A DNA stretch of 64,000 bases from Streptomyces sp. PR69 (GCF_026420845.1 NZ_JAOWCB010000001.1:1-64000), one strand, 5' to 3'; positions 16,130 to 26,169 are shown, numbered from the stretch's first letter. Numbers and translations are program-made. The notes: generated by a model from the letters alone, not told the origin.

Positions 16130-16427
16130 GTCACGCACCCTTTCTTCTGATTCGATAAGCGCGGCGAAGCCGCTCGGACGGAGTCGGTGCCGACGCCGCC
16201 AGCGGCCTTCTCGTCTAAATGACGCTATCTATCATAACCGCTTCACGTCAGTTTGACGATGCCCATAGTGTCGATGTGACGCACCCCCCGTTCCCGCGCT
16301 CGTGCCCCATTCCGGCGCGGTATGCGAGCATGAGAGGAAGAGGACGAGAGCTCCGCGGAATGAATCCGCGATCACGCCGGTTGCTACCGTCGGCAAGCAG
16401 TCTCCGTACAACCCGGGAGAGATGTAG
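16130..16427. other. Divergent nadA-erpA intergenic region
   Basis: The roughly 300 bp between these genes is less GC-rich around 16210-16265 than its surroundings. TACCGT at 16385-16390 is a possible -10 box for erpA, but its -35 is weak. I recognise no specific regulator site. Confidence 0.4.
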
Positions 16428-16784
16428 ATGTCCGTATCGGACGAGACCACCACCGTCACCGACGGCATCATCCTGACCGACGCCGCCGCGGCCAAGGTCA
16501 AGGCCCTGCTCGACCAGGAAGGCCGGGACGACCTGGCGCTTCGCGTCGCCGTTCAGCCCGGTGGCTGCTCCGGTCTGCGGTACCAGCTCTTCTTCGACGA
16601 GCGCTCGCTCGACGGCGATGTGGTGAAGGACTTCGACGGGGTCAAGGTCGTCACCGACCGGATGAGCGCCCCGTACCTGGGCGGCGCCACGATCGACTTC
16701 GTCGACACCATCGAGAAGCAGGGCTTCACGATCGACAACCCGAACGCGTCGGGTTCCTGCGCCTGCGGCGACTCCTTCAGCTGA
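16428..16784 (+). CDS. erpA: Iron-sulfur cluster insertion protein ErpA (HesB/IscA family)
   Basis: This A-type carrier hands Fe-S clusters to target enzymes. The 118-aa product has the three conserved cysteines: Cys47 in QPGGCSGLRYQLFFDE, and Cys111 and Cys113 in GSCACGDSFS at the C-terminus. The length is typical. GGGAGAG precedes the ATG. It is divergent from nadA and followed by a strong terminator. Confidence 0.95.
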   Translation: MSVSDETTTVTDGIILTDAAAAKVKALLDQEGRDDLALRVAVQPGGCSGLRYQLFFDERSLDGDVVKDFDGVKVVTDRMSAPYLGGATIDFVDTIEKQGFTIDNPNASGSCACGDSFS

Positions 16785-16799
16785 CGGGCATCTGACAGC

Positions 16800-16846
16800 A
16801 CGGACGAGGCGGCGAGCCCCCAGCCGGGGCTCGCCGCCTCGTCCGT
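16800..16846 (+). terminator. Strong terminator after erpA
   Basis: A perfect 21-bp stem (16800-16820 with 16826-16846) closes a five-base CAGCC loop, 15 bases after the erpA stop. Such long stems without a T run are usual for streptomycete terminators. Confidence 0.85.
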
Positions 16847-17133
16847 ATGCCGCGCTGCCCGCGTCGTAGCGGAATGGCGGTTCCTGTCCGCCCCCGGTCC
16901 GACGGCGCGTCGAGCGCGGTGAGCGCAGCAGTGCCTGAGGGCGCGTGCTGGGCATCGTGCGCTGTGGTGTGCTCCTGTGTCAGGCCGTGCGGCCGGTGCG
17001 GGCATCGACAGCCATCCGCAGCTCCGCTCCAATGCCATGGGTGACGCATGTCACCTCTCGTGTGCGGACGTCGCGTCCCGCCCCGGGTGGGGCCGGGGCG
17101 CCGCGTCCGCCGTGTGGCAGTGAAGGAGTGAGC
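16847..17133 (+). promoter_or_regulatory. Leader region of the secreted protein gene
   Basis: About 290 bp lacking a supported gene. A clear ribosome site AAGGAG lies near 17122-17127, before the ATG at 17134. No promoter boxes stand out. Confidence 0.4.
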
Positions 17134-17916
17134 ATGTCCGGTCTCTTCCTCCGAATCCGGCAGGCGGCCCGGTTGGCCGCCGCCACCGTCGCCGCCCTGG
17201 GCCTGGGGCTGGCCGGCACGGGCCCCGTGCACGCCGACACCCCCGAGGGCAACGGCATCACCATAGAGAACGTCACCGAAGTCGACCCGGACACCCTGGA
17301 GTTCACCGGCACCTACTCGTGCAGCGGCTCCACCACGGTCCAGGTGGCCGTCGAGGCCAAGGACACCGCGCTCGGCGTCGGCGCGTTCCTGGAAGGCTTC
17401 CCCTGCCCGGCCGCGGGCGAGCCCTTCAGCGGGCAGCTGGTCAACCAGACCCCGGGCCAGACATGGGACAGCAGCGTCGCCGCCGTGGGCGTCCTGGCCG
17501 AGCTGCGCAACCCCACCGGAGGGGCCCTGCTGTCCACGCACAACGGCTTCCTCATCGACGACATCTTCGAGGTGATCATGGTCGACTCGGCCGAGCTCAC
17601 CTCCACCGGTGCCGTGACCGTCTCCGGGCGCATCCGCTGCTCCACCTCGGGCGACAACCGGACCCTGACCGTCAACGTCACCCAGACCGACGCCAACGGC
17701 GGCACCACCACCGGCGAGGTCATCAAGACCGCCCAGTGCCCGGCCACGCCCGGCACCCTGGGCACCTGGACCGACGACGTCGCGCCCCTCGCGTTCGAGT
17801 ACCAGCCAGGCACCGCCAGTGTCCTCACCACCATGGAGGCCGACGCAATCCTCGTTCCCGACTTCCCCGCCGACAAGGAGACCAAGCTGAACGTGATGCT
17901 GAACGACTTCGCGTAG
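17134..17916 (+). CDS. Secreted protein with two related beta-rich domains (DUF6299-like)
   Basis: The 260-aa product has a classical signal peptide (RIRQAARLAAATVAALGLGLAGTGPVHA, cleavage after AHA/VHA near residue 34). Two tandem domains of about 100 residues follow, each with a G-T-Y/R-x-C-S pattern (FTGTYSCSGSTTVQV and VSGRIRCSTSGDNRT) and a second Cys, probably disulfide-bonded sheets. It resembles DUF6299 exported proteins, a family of unknown function; the match is from memory. No anchor or catalytic motif is seen. The AAGGAG site supports this start. Confidence 0.8.
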   Translation: MSGLFLRIRQAARLAAATVAALGLGLAGTGPVHADTPEGNGITIENVTEVDPDTLEFTGTYSCSGSTTVQVAVEAKDTALGVGAFLEGFPCPAAGEPFSGQLVNQTPGQTWDSSVAAVGVLAELRNPTGGALLSTHNGFLIDDIFEVIMVDSAELTSTGAVTVSGRIRCSTSGDNRTLTVNVTQTDANGGTTTGEVIKTAQCPATPGTLGTWTDDVAPLAFEYQPGTASVLTTMEADAILVPDFPADKETKLNVMLNDFA

Positions 17917-17996
17917 AAACGCCGTCTGTCCGCTTGTCGCTCCCGCAGCGCCGCTCCCTGTCGGCGACCCGCGATGCGATGCAGCGTGACGGATGA

Positions 17997-18034
17997 CTCG
18001 GCAGGGCGCCGCCCAGGCGGGCGGCCCTGCCGAG
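17997..18034. terminator. Hairpin between convergent genes
   Basis: CTCGGCAGGG at 17997 pairs with CCCTGCCGAG ending at 18034 with a GC-rich inner stem. It lies between two converging genes. Confidence 0.75.
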
Positions 18035-18080
18035 AGGACCGGCACGGTCGGCTGAAGCCAGGAGAACAGCCGTGCGGGGC

Positions 18081-19616
18081 TCAGTGCGCGGGGACGACCT
18101 CCTCCGACTCCGCGTCCACGACCTTCCGCTCGCCCAGCGGCTTCTCCAGCGTCACCGTCGCCGTCAGCTCCTTCGCCAGTGCGATGCACGCCCGGCCGGG
18201 GTCCGGCACCGACTCGACGATGCGCACGGCGACCTCGCCGTCCCGCTCGTCCGCCTCCGCGGCGTAGCTGCTGCACACGCCGCCCCAGAACCACACCGTC
18301 AGCTCCCGGCCGCCGTCGCCGTCCGCGCTGTACGCCAGCACCCGCCGGTCCGACACCGGCGGCGTCCCGCCCTTGTCCTTGGGCGGACCGGGCTCCTTCA
18401 GATACTCCGCGGCCACCGCCGGATGCGTGATCGTGAACGAACCGGTCGGGCCCTCGGCCTCCACCTCGAACAGCCAGGACGGCACCAGGGCCTGCCGCCC
18501 GTCCACATAGCGGGCGGCCAGCCCGAAGACTGCCTGGTCGATCAGTACGACCTCCGTCGATCGCGACGGGTCCGGCTCGCAGGGGGCCACGGGCTCCGCT
18601 TCCCCTGTCTTGGCCTCGCCTTCCTCGCCTTCCTGCACCGGCACCGGCGTCGCACAGCCCCCGATGCCGATCGGGCCCCGGCTCGCCCCCTCGTTCAGCC
18701 GCTTCAGCGCCTCCTCCGCGGGGACCACCGGGTATGAGTCGCTCCTGCGCGGCTCCTTGAGCTGCCCGCTGCCGCCCGTCACCCGGCCGTCAGGGCCGAC
18801 CTGGACGCCCGTGGACCAGCCGTACGTAGGGAGCCCGCCGACCACGGGATCGGCGTTCACCACCCGTACCGCGCCCATGAGCTGGCGCGCGTCCAGCTTG
18901 GCGTCGTCCTGGCCGAGTGCCTTGAGCACGGGGGCCGCCGCCTGCTTCGCGGCCTGTTCGCTCACCGGTGTACCGGGGTCGGAGGGGACTGCGGGGTCGG
19001 AGGGGGAGCCAGGGTTGGCGGGCAGGCGCGCGCCTCCGTGGCCGTCCGAGGGGCAGGTCGTCTTGCCCTTCACACAGTTGTCGCTGCCCGGCGCGGCCCC
19101 GAAAAGGCCGTACGTCCAGGTGCCGGGGGCCTCCTTGTTGACCTGGAGCAGCGGACCGTCGCCGTCCTTGTCCCCGCCGACCTTCCACACCGTGCCCTGG
19201 AGCCGCGGCGTGCCCGACAGACCGAGCGCCTCCGCCAGCCGTGTCACCTCGGCCTCGGTCACCGTCCCCTGCGCACGGTGTACGGCCGCGCTGTCCGGAC
19301 CCTTCGGCAGCGAGCCCTTGGCCCGGTAGACGACCCCGCCGGACGGATCGGGCTCGCCCGGAGCGATCCCGGCCGCGCCGTCGGCCGGTCGGTCGGCCGG
19401 TCCGTCGCCCGCGCCCTCCAGCGCGAGCACCGGCGGGCGCGCGCCGTTCCCGGGGTCGTCCGCGGCGGTCTCCCGGCCCGAGTCGCCGCCCCCGAACGCC
19501 GATGTCGCGAGATACGCTCCGCCGCCCGCGACCAGCACCGCAGCCGCGACCGAGACGACGACTGCCGCAGAGCGCCGGCTTCGGGGGCTGTCGTGCGAGT
19601 TCTCCGTGCTGCTCAC
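18081..19616 (-). CDS. Membrane-anchored extracytoplasmic protein, unknown function
   Basis: The 511-aa protein starts VSSTENSHDSPRSRRSA, has one transmembrane segment (about 19-42, AAVVVSVAAAVLVAGGGAYLATSAF), then a long extracytoplasmic part with a low-complexity linker of Pro/Asp/Gly (SPSDPAVPSDPGTPV). GTG at 19616 is chosen because AAAGGAG lies seven bases upstream; an in-frame TTG at 19637 lacks a site. The large domain has YGWSTGVQVGPDGRVTGGSGQL and VLAYSADGDGGRELTVWFWGGVC but no catalytic motif I know. A soluble sensor or scaffold role is only a guess. Confidence 0.8.
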   Translation of the reverse strand: MSSTENSHDSPRSRRSAAVVVSVAAAVLVAGGGAYLATSAFGGGDSGRETAADDPGNGARPPVLALEGAGDGPADRPADGAAGIAPGEPDPSGGVVYRAKGSLPKGPDSAAVHRAQGTVTEAEVTRLAEALGLSGTPRLQGTVWKVGGDKDGDGPLLQVNKEAPGTWTYGLFGAAPGSDNCVKGKTTCPSDGHGGARLPANPGSPSDPAVPSDPGTPVSEQAAKQAAAPVLKALGQDDAKLDARQLMGAVRVVNADPVVGGLPTYGWSTGVQVGPDGRVTGGSGQLKEPRRSDSYPVVPAEEALKRLNEGASRGPIGIGGCATPVPVQEGEEGEAKTGEAEPVAPCEPDPSRSTEVVLIDQAVFGLAARYVDGRQALVPSWLFEVEAEGPTGSFTITHPAVAAEYLKEPGPPKDKGGTPPVSDRRVLAYSADGDGGRELTVWFWGGVCSSYAAEADERDGEVAVRIVESVPDPGRACIALAKELTATVTLEKPLGERKVVDAESEEVVPAH

Positions 19617-19851
19617 CGCATCGCTCCTTTGTCGCAAGTCCCCTTGACTCCCACAGGCCCCTGCACTGCATTTCCCGGGGAGCAGGGATGGGACGGAGCG
19701 GGGGAGCGCGCGGTTCCCTCGAATGCGCCGCCGCGCGCCCTCGTGCGGCGGCGCGACCTCACCCGGTCGCCGTAAAGCGGCCTGAGGGCGTCGTCAACCA
19801 GAGGCCGTCGTCAAGCTGTCCGGCCCAGGCTCGTACGGCGGGGTGGGTGCC

Positions 19852-20058
19852 TCAGTCGCCGTAGTCCGACATCGCGTCGATCAGCCGCGCCGAGGCGGGC
19901 GGAACGACCACACCGTGAATGAGGGACGGGGAGACGGGCGCGGGCGCCTCGGCGGCGGGCACCGCCCAGTGCGGGGCCATACGGACGCAGTCGCCGCGCA
20001 GCTCAGCCAGGCTCATCTCGAACTCTCGCGACTCACGGGGGGTGGAGTGCTTCGTCAT
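19852..20058 (-). CDS. Small hypothetical protein
   Basis: The 68-aa product begins MTKHSTPRESREFEMSLAELRGDCVRMAPHWAVP and ends LIDAMSDYGD. It lacks membrane segments and known motifs. The start at 20058 is the likely one as a further upstream in-frame start would extend into the promoter region shared with the divergent PfkB kinase gene. Confidence 0.55.
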   Translation of the reverse strand: MTKHSTPRESREFEMSLAELRGDCVRMAPHWAVPAAEAPAPVSPSLIHGVVVPPASARLIDAMSDYGD

Positions 20059-20189
20059 AACCGCACGGTACGCACCGCTTAAGCCCACGACAATAGACCT
20101 ACTATCGGGTAGTTTCCGCCATTCAGGGACGGCCGGGAAAACGGGTAGCGTGAACTGTCACAGTCGTCCCTCACCAGGAGCGCCTCGCC

Positions 20190-21164
20190 GTGCGAATCGC
20201 AGTCACCGGCTCCATCGCCACCGACCACCTCATGACTTTCCCCGGTCGCTTCTCCGACCAGCTGGTCGCGGACCAGCTCCACACGGTCTCCCTCTCCTTC
20301 CTGGTCGACAACCTCGACGTACGGCGGGGCGGCGTCGGCGCGAACATCTGCTTCGGCATGGGCCAGCTCGGCGCCCGGCCGATCCTCGTCGGCGCGGCGG
20401 GCTCCGACTTCGCCGAGTACCGCGCGTGGCTGGACCGCAACGGCGTGGACACCTCGTCCGTCCGGATCTCCGAGGTGCTGCACACCGCCCGCTTCGTCTG
20501 CACCACCGACGCCGACCACAACCAGATCGGCTCCTTCTACACGGGCGCGATGAGCGAGGCGCGCCTGATCGAGCTGAAGTCCGTCGCCGACCGGGTCGGC
20601 GGGCTGGACCTGGTGCTGATCGGCGCGGACGACCCCGAGGCGATGCTGCGCCACACCGAGGAGTGCAAGACGCGCGGAATCCCCTTCGCGGCGGACTTCT
20701 CCCAGCAGATCGCCCGTATGGGCGGCGACGAGATCCGCACGCTGCTGGACGGCGCGGCGTATCTCTTCTCGAACGAGTACGAGAAGGGGCTCATCGAGTC
20801 CAAGACCGGCTGGACGGACGAGGAGATCCTCGGCAAGGTCGGCTGCCGGGTCACCACGCTGGGCGCGCGCGGCGTACGCATCGAGCGCTCCGGGGACGAC
20901 CCGATCGAGGTCGGCTGCCCGGAGGAGGAGTCCAAGGCCGACCCCACGGGCGTCGGCGACGCCTTCCGCGCCGGATTCCTCTCCGGGCTGTCGTGGGGCG
21001 TCGGCCTGGAGCGGGCGGCGCAGGTGGGCTGCATGCTGGCGACGCTGGTCATCGAGACGGTGGGGACGCAGGAGTACACGCTGCGGCGGGCGAACTTCAT
21101 GGACCGCTTTACGAAGGCGTACGGGGACGAGGCGGCGGCGGAGGTCCGCGCGCAGCTGGCGTAA
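20190..21164 (+). CDS. PfkB-family carbohydrate/adenosine kinase
   Basis: The 324-aa product has the PfkB N-terminal GG motif in VRRGGVGANICFGMGQLGA and the C-terminal signature DPTGVGDAFRAGFLSG with the catalytic base Asp257. The lid-forming beta strands (HTVSLSFLVDN) and sequence style resemble actinobacterial adenosine kinase, so phosphorylation of adenosine or a sugar is likely; the sequence does not decide between them. The start is GTG with CAGGAG nine bases upstream. A long terminator follows. Confidence 0.9.
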   Translation: MRIAVTGSIATDHLMTFPGRFSDQLVADQLHTVSLSFLVDNLDVRRGGVGANICFGMGQLGARPILVGAAGSDFAEYRAWLDRNGVDTSSVRISEVLHTARFVCTTDADHNQIGSFYTGAMSEARLIELKSVADRVGGLDLVLIGADDPEAMLRHTEECKTRGIPFAADFSQQIARMGGDEIRTLLDGAAYLFSNEYEKGLIESKTGWTDEEILGKVGCRVTTLGARGVRIERSGDDPIEVGCPEEESKADPTGVGDAFRAGFLSGLSWGVGLERAAQVGCMLATLVIETVGTQEYTLRRANFMDRFTKAYGDEAAAEVRAQLA

Positions 21165-21173
21165 CGGCGGGCC

Positions 21174-21227
21174 TTTCCCCCTCCCCTCCCCCTACGCCCT
21201 AGGGGCGTGGGGGGAGGGGAGGGGAAA
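21174..21227. terminator. Long bidirectional terminator
   Basis: A pyrimidine-rich arm from 21174 (TTTCCCC...) is complementary, with one bulge, to the purine-rich arm ending GGGGAAA at 21227, with CTA at the loop. It lies between the kinase and the convergent desulfurase gene and belongs to the dispersed hairpin family seen at 39-72 and 4552-4591. Confidence 0.85.
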
Positions 21228-21229
21228 CG

Positions 21230-22603
21230 TCACGCCACCCGCCGCACCGTATACGCCACGCCCCCCTCCACCCCCCGCTCGCCCACATACTCCTGCCCCC
21301 GCATCTCGCACCACGCGGGAATGTCCAGCCGTGCCGCCTCGTCGTCCGAGAGGACTGTGACCGTGCCGCCCACGGGGACGTCGCCGATGACCTTGGCCAG
21401 TTCGATGACGGGGATCGGGCAGCGCTTGCCGAGGGCGTCCACCAGGATCGAGGAAGACTCCTCGGGGCGCGGCACGGAGGCGACCGGGGCGGCCAGGCGG
21501 GCGCGGGTCGCGGCGACCACGTCGGGGAGGGTGGCCAAGAAGGCGTCCACGTCCGTCTCTTCGGCGCCCCGCGGCAGGGAGACGCGGACATTGCCCTCCG
21601 AAAGCACCCCCATCGCCCGCAGCACATGGCTCGGCGTCAGCGTGGAGCTCGTACACGACGAACCGGACGAAACGGAGAAGCCCTTCCGGTCCAGCTCATG
21701 CAGCAGTGTCTCTCCGTCGACATAGAGACAGGAGAAGGTGACCAGATGGGGGAGCCGGCGCACCGGGTCGCCGACCACCTCCACATCGGGCACCAGCTCC
21801 GGCACCCGGGCGCGGATCCGGTCCACCAGGGCCCGCAGCCGTGCCGCCTCGGCGTCAGCCTCCGCCCGTACCGCCCGCAGTGAGGCCGCCGCGGCCACGA
21901 TCGCCGGGAGGTTCTCAAAGCCGGGCGCTCGCCCCGACTCCCGCTCATCGGCGGGATGTTGCGGGGCGAAACGGACACCTTTGCGGACGGCGAGCAGGCC
22001 CACCCCCGCCGGTCCGCCCCATTTGTGGGCGCTCGCGGCCAGCAGCGACCAGTCGCCCGCCACCGATCCCCAGCCCAGCGACTGCGCCCCGTCGACCAGC
22101 AGCGGCACGCCCGCCTCCCGGCAGACCTGCGCGACCTCGGCCACCGGCTGTTCGGTGCCGACCTCGTGGTTGGCGGACTGCAGACACGCCAGGGCGGTGT
22201 CGGCGCGCAGGGCCGCCGCGAACGCCTCCGCGTCCACCGCGCCCGTGCGGTCCACGGCGACTTCCGTCACCTCGCCGCCGACCGCCTCGGCCGCGTGGAG
22301 TACGGACGAATGCTCGACCGCCGACACGACCAGGTGGTTTCCGGTGCGCCGCCGCCCGGCCGCCGCGCCGGACACCGCCGAGTGAACCGCGTACGTCCCC
22401 GAAGGGGTGAAGACCAGTTCGTCCGGACGGCAGCCGACCGCCTCCGCGGCGGTCTCCCGGGCCGCGTCCAGCAGCATCCGGGCGCGCCGCCCCTCGCGGT
22501 AGAGGCGGGCGGGGTCGGCCCACCCCTCGTCGAGGGCCGCCTGCAGGGCCTGGCGGGCGACGGGGTGCAGCGGTGCGGAGGACGCGGCGTCAAAGTAGGG
22601 CAC
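21230..22603 (-). CDS. Cysteine desulfurase (NifS/IscS-like) fused to TusA
   Basis: The desulfurase part (1-375) takes sulfur from cysteine using PLP: Lys194 in SAHKWGGP, the phosphate/His block SAVEHSSVLHAAEA, and the flexible-loop nucleophile Cys317 in VSSGSSCTSS. The last 70 residues (386-457) are a TusA domain with the acceptor Cys395 in DALGKRCPIPVIELAK. The fusion should pass sulfane sulfur from Cys317 to Cys395 within one chain, for tRNA thiolation or other sulfur carriers; the final target is unknown. It starts with GTG at 22603, and ctaC is divergent from it. Confidence 0.92.
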   Translation of the reverse strand: MPYFDAASSAPLHPVARQALQAALDEGWADPARLYREGRRARMLLDAARETAAEAVGCRPDELVFTPSGTYAVHSAVSGAAAGRRRTGNHLVVSAVEHSSVLHAAEAVGGEVTEVAVDRTGAVDAEAFAAALRADTALACLQSANHEVGTEQPVAEVAQVCREAGVPLLVDGAQSLGWGSVAGDWSLLAASAHKWGGPAGVGLLAVRKGVRFAPQHPADERESGRAPGFENLPAIVAAAASLRAVRAEADAEAARLRALVDRIRARVPELVPDVEVVGDPVRRLPHLVTFSCLYVDGETLLHELDRKGFSVSSGSSCTSSTLTPSHVLRAMGVLSEGNVRVSLPRGAEETDVDAFLATLPDVVAATRARLAAPVASVPRPEESSSILVDALGKRCPIPVIELAKVIGDVPVGGTVTVLSDDEAARLDIPAWCEMRGQEYVGERGVEGGVAYTVRRVA

Positions 22604-22929
22604 GCTGCCACGCTAACTCCGCGGCGGCTGCACGGAGGAACCAGCGGCCGGGCAGCGGCGGAACCGCGGCTCCGCAGCGGCCGGAGAAGCGGCGGGCAGC
22701 GGCCTGGCAGCGGCTGGAGAAGGCGTCAGAACGCAGGCCGGAACAGGTCCGTCCACCCCTTGGGGGTGTCGGACGGCGCGTTGGGCACCCTCCCCGCGCG
22801 ACCCCAAATAGCGTCCAGTAGGGTTTGGTCCGCATAAACATCCAAACCCCTGCCCGCGTCAGGGCCGGCGACCGACCAGCGAGACGGCCGCGGCCGGCCG
22901 CGCGGGCGAGACTCTCGGGAAGGCGCTAC
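22604..22929 (+). promoter_or_regulatory. Divergent region with ctaC leader
   Basis: Some 326 bp between the desulfurase fusion and ctaC. A TAGGGT box at 22819-22824 could be a -10 for the ctaCDF message, giving a leader of about 100 bases, but no good -35 is seen. GGGAAGG just before the GTG at 22930 is the ribosome site. The part from 22610 to 22740 is built of short repeated GCGGC words. Confidence 0.45.
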
Positions 22930-23934
22930 GTGAGTCCCAACGGCTCCGACCTCCCCCACCGCCCGCAGGGCGGGGGCGGTACCTCCATGTCGCGGCGCCC
23001 GGTGCGGCGGAAACTGCCGCAGGTGCTGACTGCGGGCCTGATCCTGGCTACCGCCTCCGGTTGCTCGTACAACTGGGAGGACTTCCCCCGCCTCGGTATG
23101 CCCACCCCGGTCACGGAGGAGGCTCCTCGGATCCTCTCCCTCTGGCAGGGCTCCTGGGCGGCCGCGCTCGCCGTGGGCGTGCTGGTATGGGGTCTGATCC
23201 TGTGGAGTGTCATCTTCCACCGGCGCAGCCGCACCAAGGTCGAGGTTCCCCCGCAGACCCGGTACAACATGCCCATCGAGGCCCTGTACACCGTGGTCCC
23301 GCTGATCATCGTCTCGGTGCTTTTCTACTTCACCGCACGCGATGAGTCGAAGCTCCTCGCCCTCTCCGACAAGCCCGCCCACACCATCAACGTGGTCGGC
23401 TACCAGTGGAGCTGGGGCTTCAACTACCTCGAGGACGTGGACGGGAACCCGGCCACCGGCGACGCCGCGGCCGACAAGAACCTGAACGCGATCCCGGACA
23501 GGTACACCAATGACTTCCCGGCGGGCGCCGAGGGCGTGTACGACGCCGGCATCCCCGGCACCCGGAACCCGCAGACGGGCAACCCCGGCCCGACGCTGTG
23601 GCTGCCGAAGGGCGAGAAGGTCCGCTTCATCCTGACCTCCCGTGACGTCATCCACTCCTTCTGGGTCGTCCCCTTCCTCTTCAAGCAGGACGTCATCCCC
23701 GGTCACACCAATGTCTTCGAGGTGACCGCCACCGAGGAGGGCACCTTCCTGGGCAAGTGCGCCGAACTCTGCGGCGTCGACCACTCCCGGATGCTCTTCA
23801 ACGTCAAGGTGGTCTCCCCTGAGCGCTACCAGCAGCACCTGAAGGAGCTGGCGGAGAAGGGGCAGACCGGCTTCATCCCGTCGGGCATCGAGCAGACGGA
23901 CCCGGCCAGGAATGCGGAGAAGAACCAACTGTGA
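22930..23934 (+). CDS. ctaC: Cytochrome c oxidase subunit II (lipoprotein)
   Basis: Subunit II of the aa3 oxidase carries the CuA centre that takes electrons from cytochrome c. The 334-aa product has a lipobox TASGC (Cys45), two transmembrane segments (about 76-96 and 118-135), and CuA ligands His242, Cys277, Cys281, His285 and Met288 ([22 protein letters not shown]). The loop at 170-222 ([14 protein letters not shown]...) is an insertion seen in actinobacterial subunits. GTG at 22930 has GGGAAGG upstream; an inner ATG at 22987 is less likely. It overlaps ctaD by GTGA. Confidence 0.96.
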   Translation: MSPNGSDLPHRPQGGGGTSMSRRPVRRKLPQVLTAGLILATASGCSYNWEDFPRLGMPTPVTEEAPRILSLWQGSWAAALAVGVLVWGLILWSVIFHRRSRTKVEVPPQTRYNMPIEALYTVVPLIIVSVLFYFTARDESKLLALSDKPAHTINVVGYQWSWGFNYLEDVDGNPATGDAAADKNLNAIPDRYTNDFPAGAEGVYDAGIPGTRNPQTGNPGPTLWLPKGEKVRFILTSRDVIHSFWVVPFLFKQDVIPGHTNVFEVTATEEGTFLGKCAELCGVDHSRMLFNVKVVSPERYQQHLKELAEKGQTGFIPSGIEQTDPARNAEKNQL

Positions 23935-25667
23935 GCATCCTCAACGAACCTCAGGGTGCCGCCGCGGCTGAGGACTCTTACGAGAACGAGCTGCCGGTAC
24001 GGCGCAAGCAGCCGGGCAATGTGGTGGTGAAGTGGCTGACCACCACCGACCACAAGACCATCGGCACGCTCTACCTGGTCACCTCGTTTGCCTTCTTCTG
24101 CATCGGCGGCTTGATGGCGCTCTTCATGCGCGCCGAGCTTGCCCGCCCGGGTACGCAGATCATGTCGAACGAGCAGTTCAACCAGGCGTTCACGATGCAC
24201 GGCACGATCATGCTGCTGATGTTCGCGACGCCGCTCTTCGCCGGATTCGCGAACTGGATCATGCCGCTGCAGATCGGCGCGCCCGATGTGGCGTTCCCGC
24301 GGCTGAACATGTTCGCCTACTGGCTCTACCTGTTCGGCTCGCTGATCGCGGTGGCCGGCTTCCTGACCCCGCAGGGCGCCGCCGACTTCGGCTGGTTCGC
24401 CTACTCCCCGCTGTCGGACGCGGTCCGCTCGCCGGGCATCGGCGCCGATATGTGGATCATGGGTCTGGCCTTCTCCGGGTTCGGCACGATCCTCGGCTCG
24501 GTCAACTTCATCACCACGATCATCTGCATGCGCGCTCCGGGCATGACGATGTTCCGGATGCCGATCTTCACCTGGAATGTGCTGCTGACCGGTGTGCTGG
24601 TCCTGCTCGCCTTCCCGGTGCTGGCCGCCGCGCTCTTCGCGCTGGAGGCGGACCGCAAGTTCGGCGCCCATGTCTTCGACGCGTCCAATGGCGGCGCGCT
24701 GCTGTGGCAGCACCTCTTCTGGTTCTTCGGCCACCCAGAGGTGTACATCATCGCGCTGCCGTTCTTCGGCATCGTCTCGGAGATCATCCCGGTCTTCAGC
24801 CGTAAGCCGATGTTCGGTTACATCGGTCTGATCGCCGCGACCATCGCGATCGCCGGTCTGTCCGTGACCGTGTGGGCCCACCACATGTACGTCACAGGCG
24901 GCGTGCTGTTGCCGTTCTTCTCCTTTATGACCTTCCTGATCGCGGTGCCCACCGGTGTGAAGTTCTTCAACTGGATCGGCACCATGTGGAAGGGGTCGCT
25001 GTCCTTCGAGACGCCGATGCTCTGGACGATCGGCTTCCTGATCACCTTCACCTTCGGCGGTCTGACCGGTGTCATCCTGGCCTCGCCGCCGATGGACTTC
25101 CATGTCTCGGACTCGTACTTCGTCGTCGCGCACTTCCACTACGTCGTCTTCGGCACCGTGGTCTTCGCGATGTTCGCCGGATTCCACTTCTGGTGGCCGA
25201 AGTTCACCGGCAAGCTGCTGGACGAGCGGCTTGGAAAGATCACCTTCTGGACGCTGTTCATCGGCTTCCACGGCACGTTCCTGGTGCAGCACTGGCTCGG
25301 CGCCGAGGGCATGCCGCGCCGGTACGCCGACTATCTGGACGCCGACGGCTTCACCGCGCTGAACACCATCTCCACGATCAGCTCGTTCCTGCTCGGCCTG
25401 TCGATCCTGCCGTTCTTCTACAACGTCTGGAAGACCGCCAAGTACGGCAAGAAGGTCGAGGTCGACGACCCGTGGGGCTATGGCCGTTCGCTCGAATGGG
25501 CGACTTCGTGCCCGCCGCCGCGGCATAACTTCCTCACCCTGCCGCGCATTCGCTCGGAATCCCCGGCGTTCGACCTGCACCACCCGGAGATCGCCGCGCT
25601 CGACCAGCTCGAGAACCGCGCGCACGGCGACAAGGCCCTCGCGGGTGAGAAGGAGGCCGGCAAGTGA
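23931..25667 (+). CDS. ctaD: Cytochrome c oxidase subunit I
   Basis: The catalytic heme-copper subunit reduces oxygen to water and pumps protons. The 578-aa product has 12 hydrophobic helices. Visible motifs are [15 protein letters not shown] (heme a ligand His), [14 protein letters not shown] with the His-Tyr crosslink, [10 protein letters not shown] (CuB ligands) and [11 protein letters not shown] (heme ligands). The K-pathway lysine lies in the loop near [10 protein letters not shown] basic N-terminus ([26 protein letters not shown]) is standard. It starts with GTG overlapping ctaC and overlaps ctaF. Confidence 0.97.
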   Translation: MSILNEPQGAAAAEDSYENELPVRRKQPGNVVVKWLTTTDHKTIGTLYLVTSFAFFCIGGLMALFMRAELARPGTQIMSNEQFNQAFTMHGTIMLLMFATPLFAGFANWIMPLQIGAPDVAFPRLNMFAYWLYLFGSLIAVAGFLTPQGAADFGWFAYSPLSDAVRSPGIGADMWIMGLAFSGFGTILGSVNFITTIICMRAPGMTMFRMPIFTWNVLLTGVLVLLAFPVLAAALFALEADRKFGAHVFDASNGGALLWQHLFWFFGHPEVYIIALPFFGIVSEIIPVFSRKPMFGYIGLIAATIAIAGLSVTVWAHHMYVTGGVLLPFFSFMTFLIAVPTGVKFFNWIGTMWKGSLSFETPMLWTIGFLITFTFGGLTGVILASPPMDFHVSDSYFVVAHFHYVVFGTVVFAMFAGFHFWWPKFTGKLLDERLGKITFWTLFIGFHGTFLVQHWLGAEGMPRRYADYLDADGFTALNTISTISSFLLGLSILPFFYNVWKTAKYGKKVEVDDPWGYGRSLEWATSCPPPRHNFLTLPRIRSESPAFDLHHPEIAALDQLENRAHGDKALAGEKEAGK

Positions 25668-26062
25668 AGATCCAGGGCAAGATGTTCATCTGGCTGAGCG
25701 TCTTCATCCTCGCCATGGCGATCGTCTATGGCGTGTGGGCGAAGGAGCCGGTCGGCACCACGGCGCTCTTCCTGTCCTTCGGCCTGGCCATCATGATCGG
25801 CTACTACCTGGCCTTCACGGCCCGGCGCGTGGACGACCTGGCCCAGGACAACAAGGAAGCCGATGTCGCGGACGAAGCCGGCGAGGTGGGCTTCTTCTCC
25901 CCGCACAGCTGGCAGCCGCTGTCGCTGGCCATCGGCGGCGCGCTCGCCTTCCTCGCCGTCGCGATCGGCTGGTGGCTGCTGTACTTCTCGCTGCCGCTGA
26001 TCCTCGTCGGCGTCTGGGGCTGGGTCTTCGAGTACTACCGCGGAGAGAACCAGAACCAGTAA
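25664..26062 (+). CDS. ctaF: Cytochrome c oxidase subunit IV
   Basis: This small actinobacterial subunit stabilises the aa3 oxidase. The 132-aa product [29 protein letters not shown] has four transmembrane segments (about 8-25, 32-50, 85-101 and 103-125) and ends [10 protein letters not shown], as in the family. It starts with GTG overlapping the ctaD stop. A terminator follows. Confidence 0.95.
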   Translation: MKIQGKMFIWLSVFILAMAIVYGVWAKEPVGTTALFLSFGLAIMIGYYLAFTARRVDDLAQDNKEADVADEAGEVGFFSPHSWQPLSLAIGGALAFLAVAIGWWLLYFSLPLILVGVWGWVFEYYRGENQNQ

Positions 26063-26130
26063 GTCCGGCTGAGCCCGGCCGCAACGCGGCAGCACGGCAG
26101 TACGGCAGCAAGTCAATACGGCATACGAAC

Positions 26131-26169
26131 GGGCCCGGCTCCTTCACTCCGGTGGAGGAGCCGGGTCCC
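26131..26169 (+). terminator. Terminator after ctaCDF
   Basis: GGGCCCGGCTCC at 26131 pairs, with one mismatch, with GGAGCCGGGTCCC ending at 26169. It lies about 70 bp after ctaF. Confidence 0.8.

Noticed and set aside
23826-25625. 599-codon open frame opposite ctaD
   Set aside because: It mirrors ctaD, whose protein motifs are unmistakable; the antisense translation is charged low-complexity sequence.
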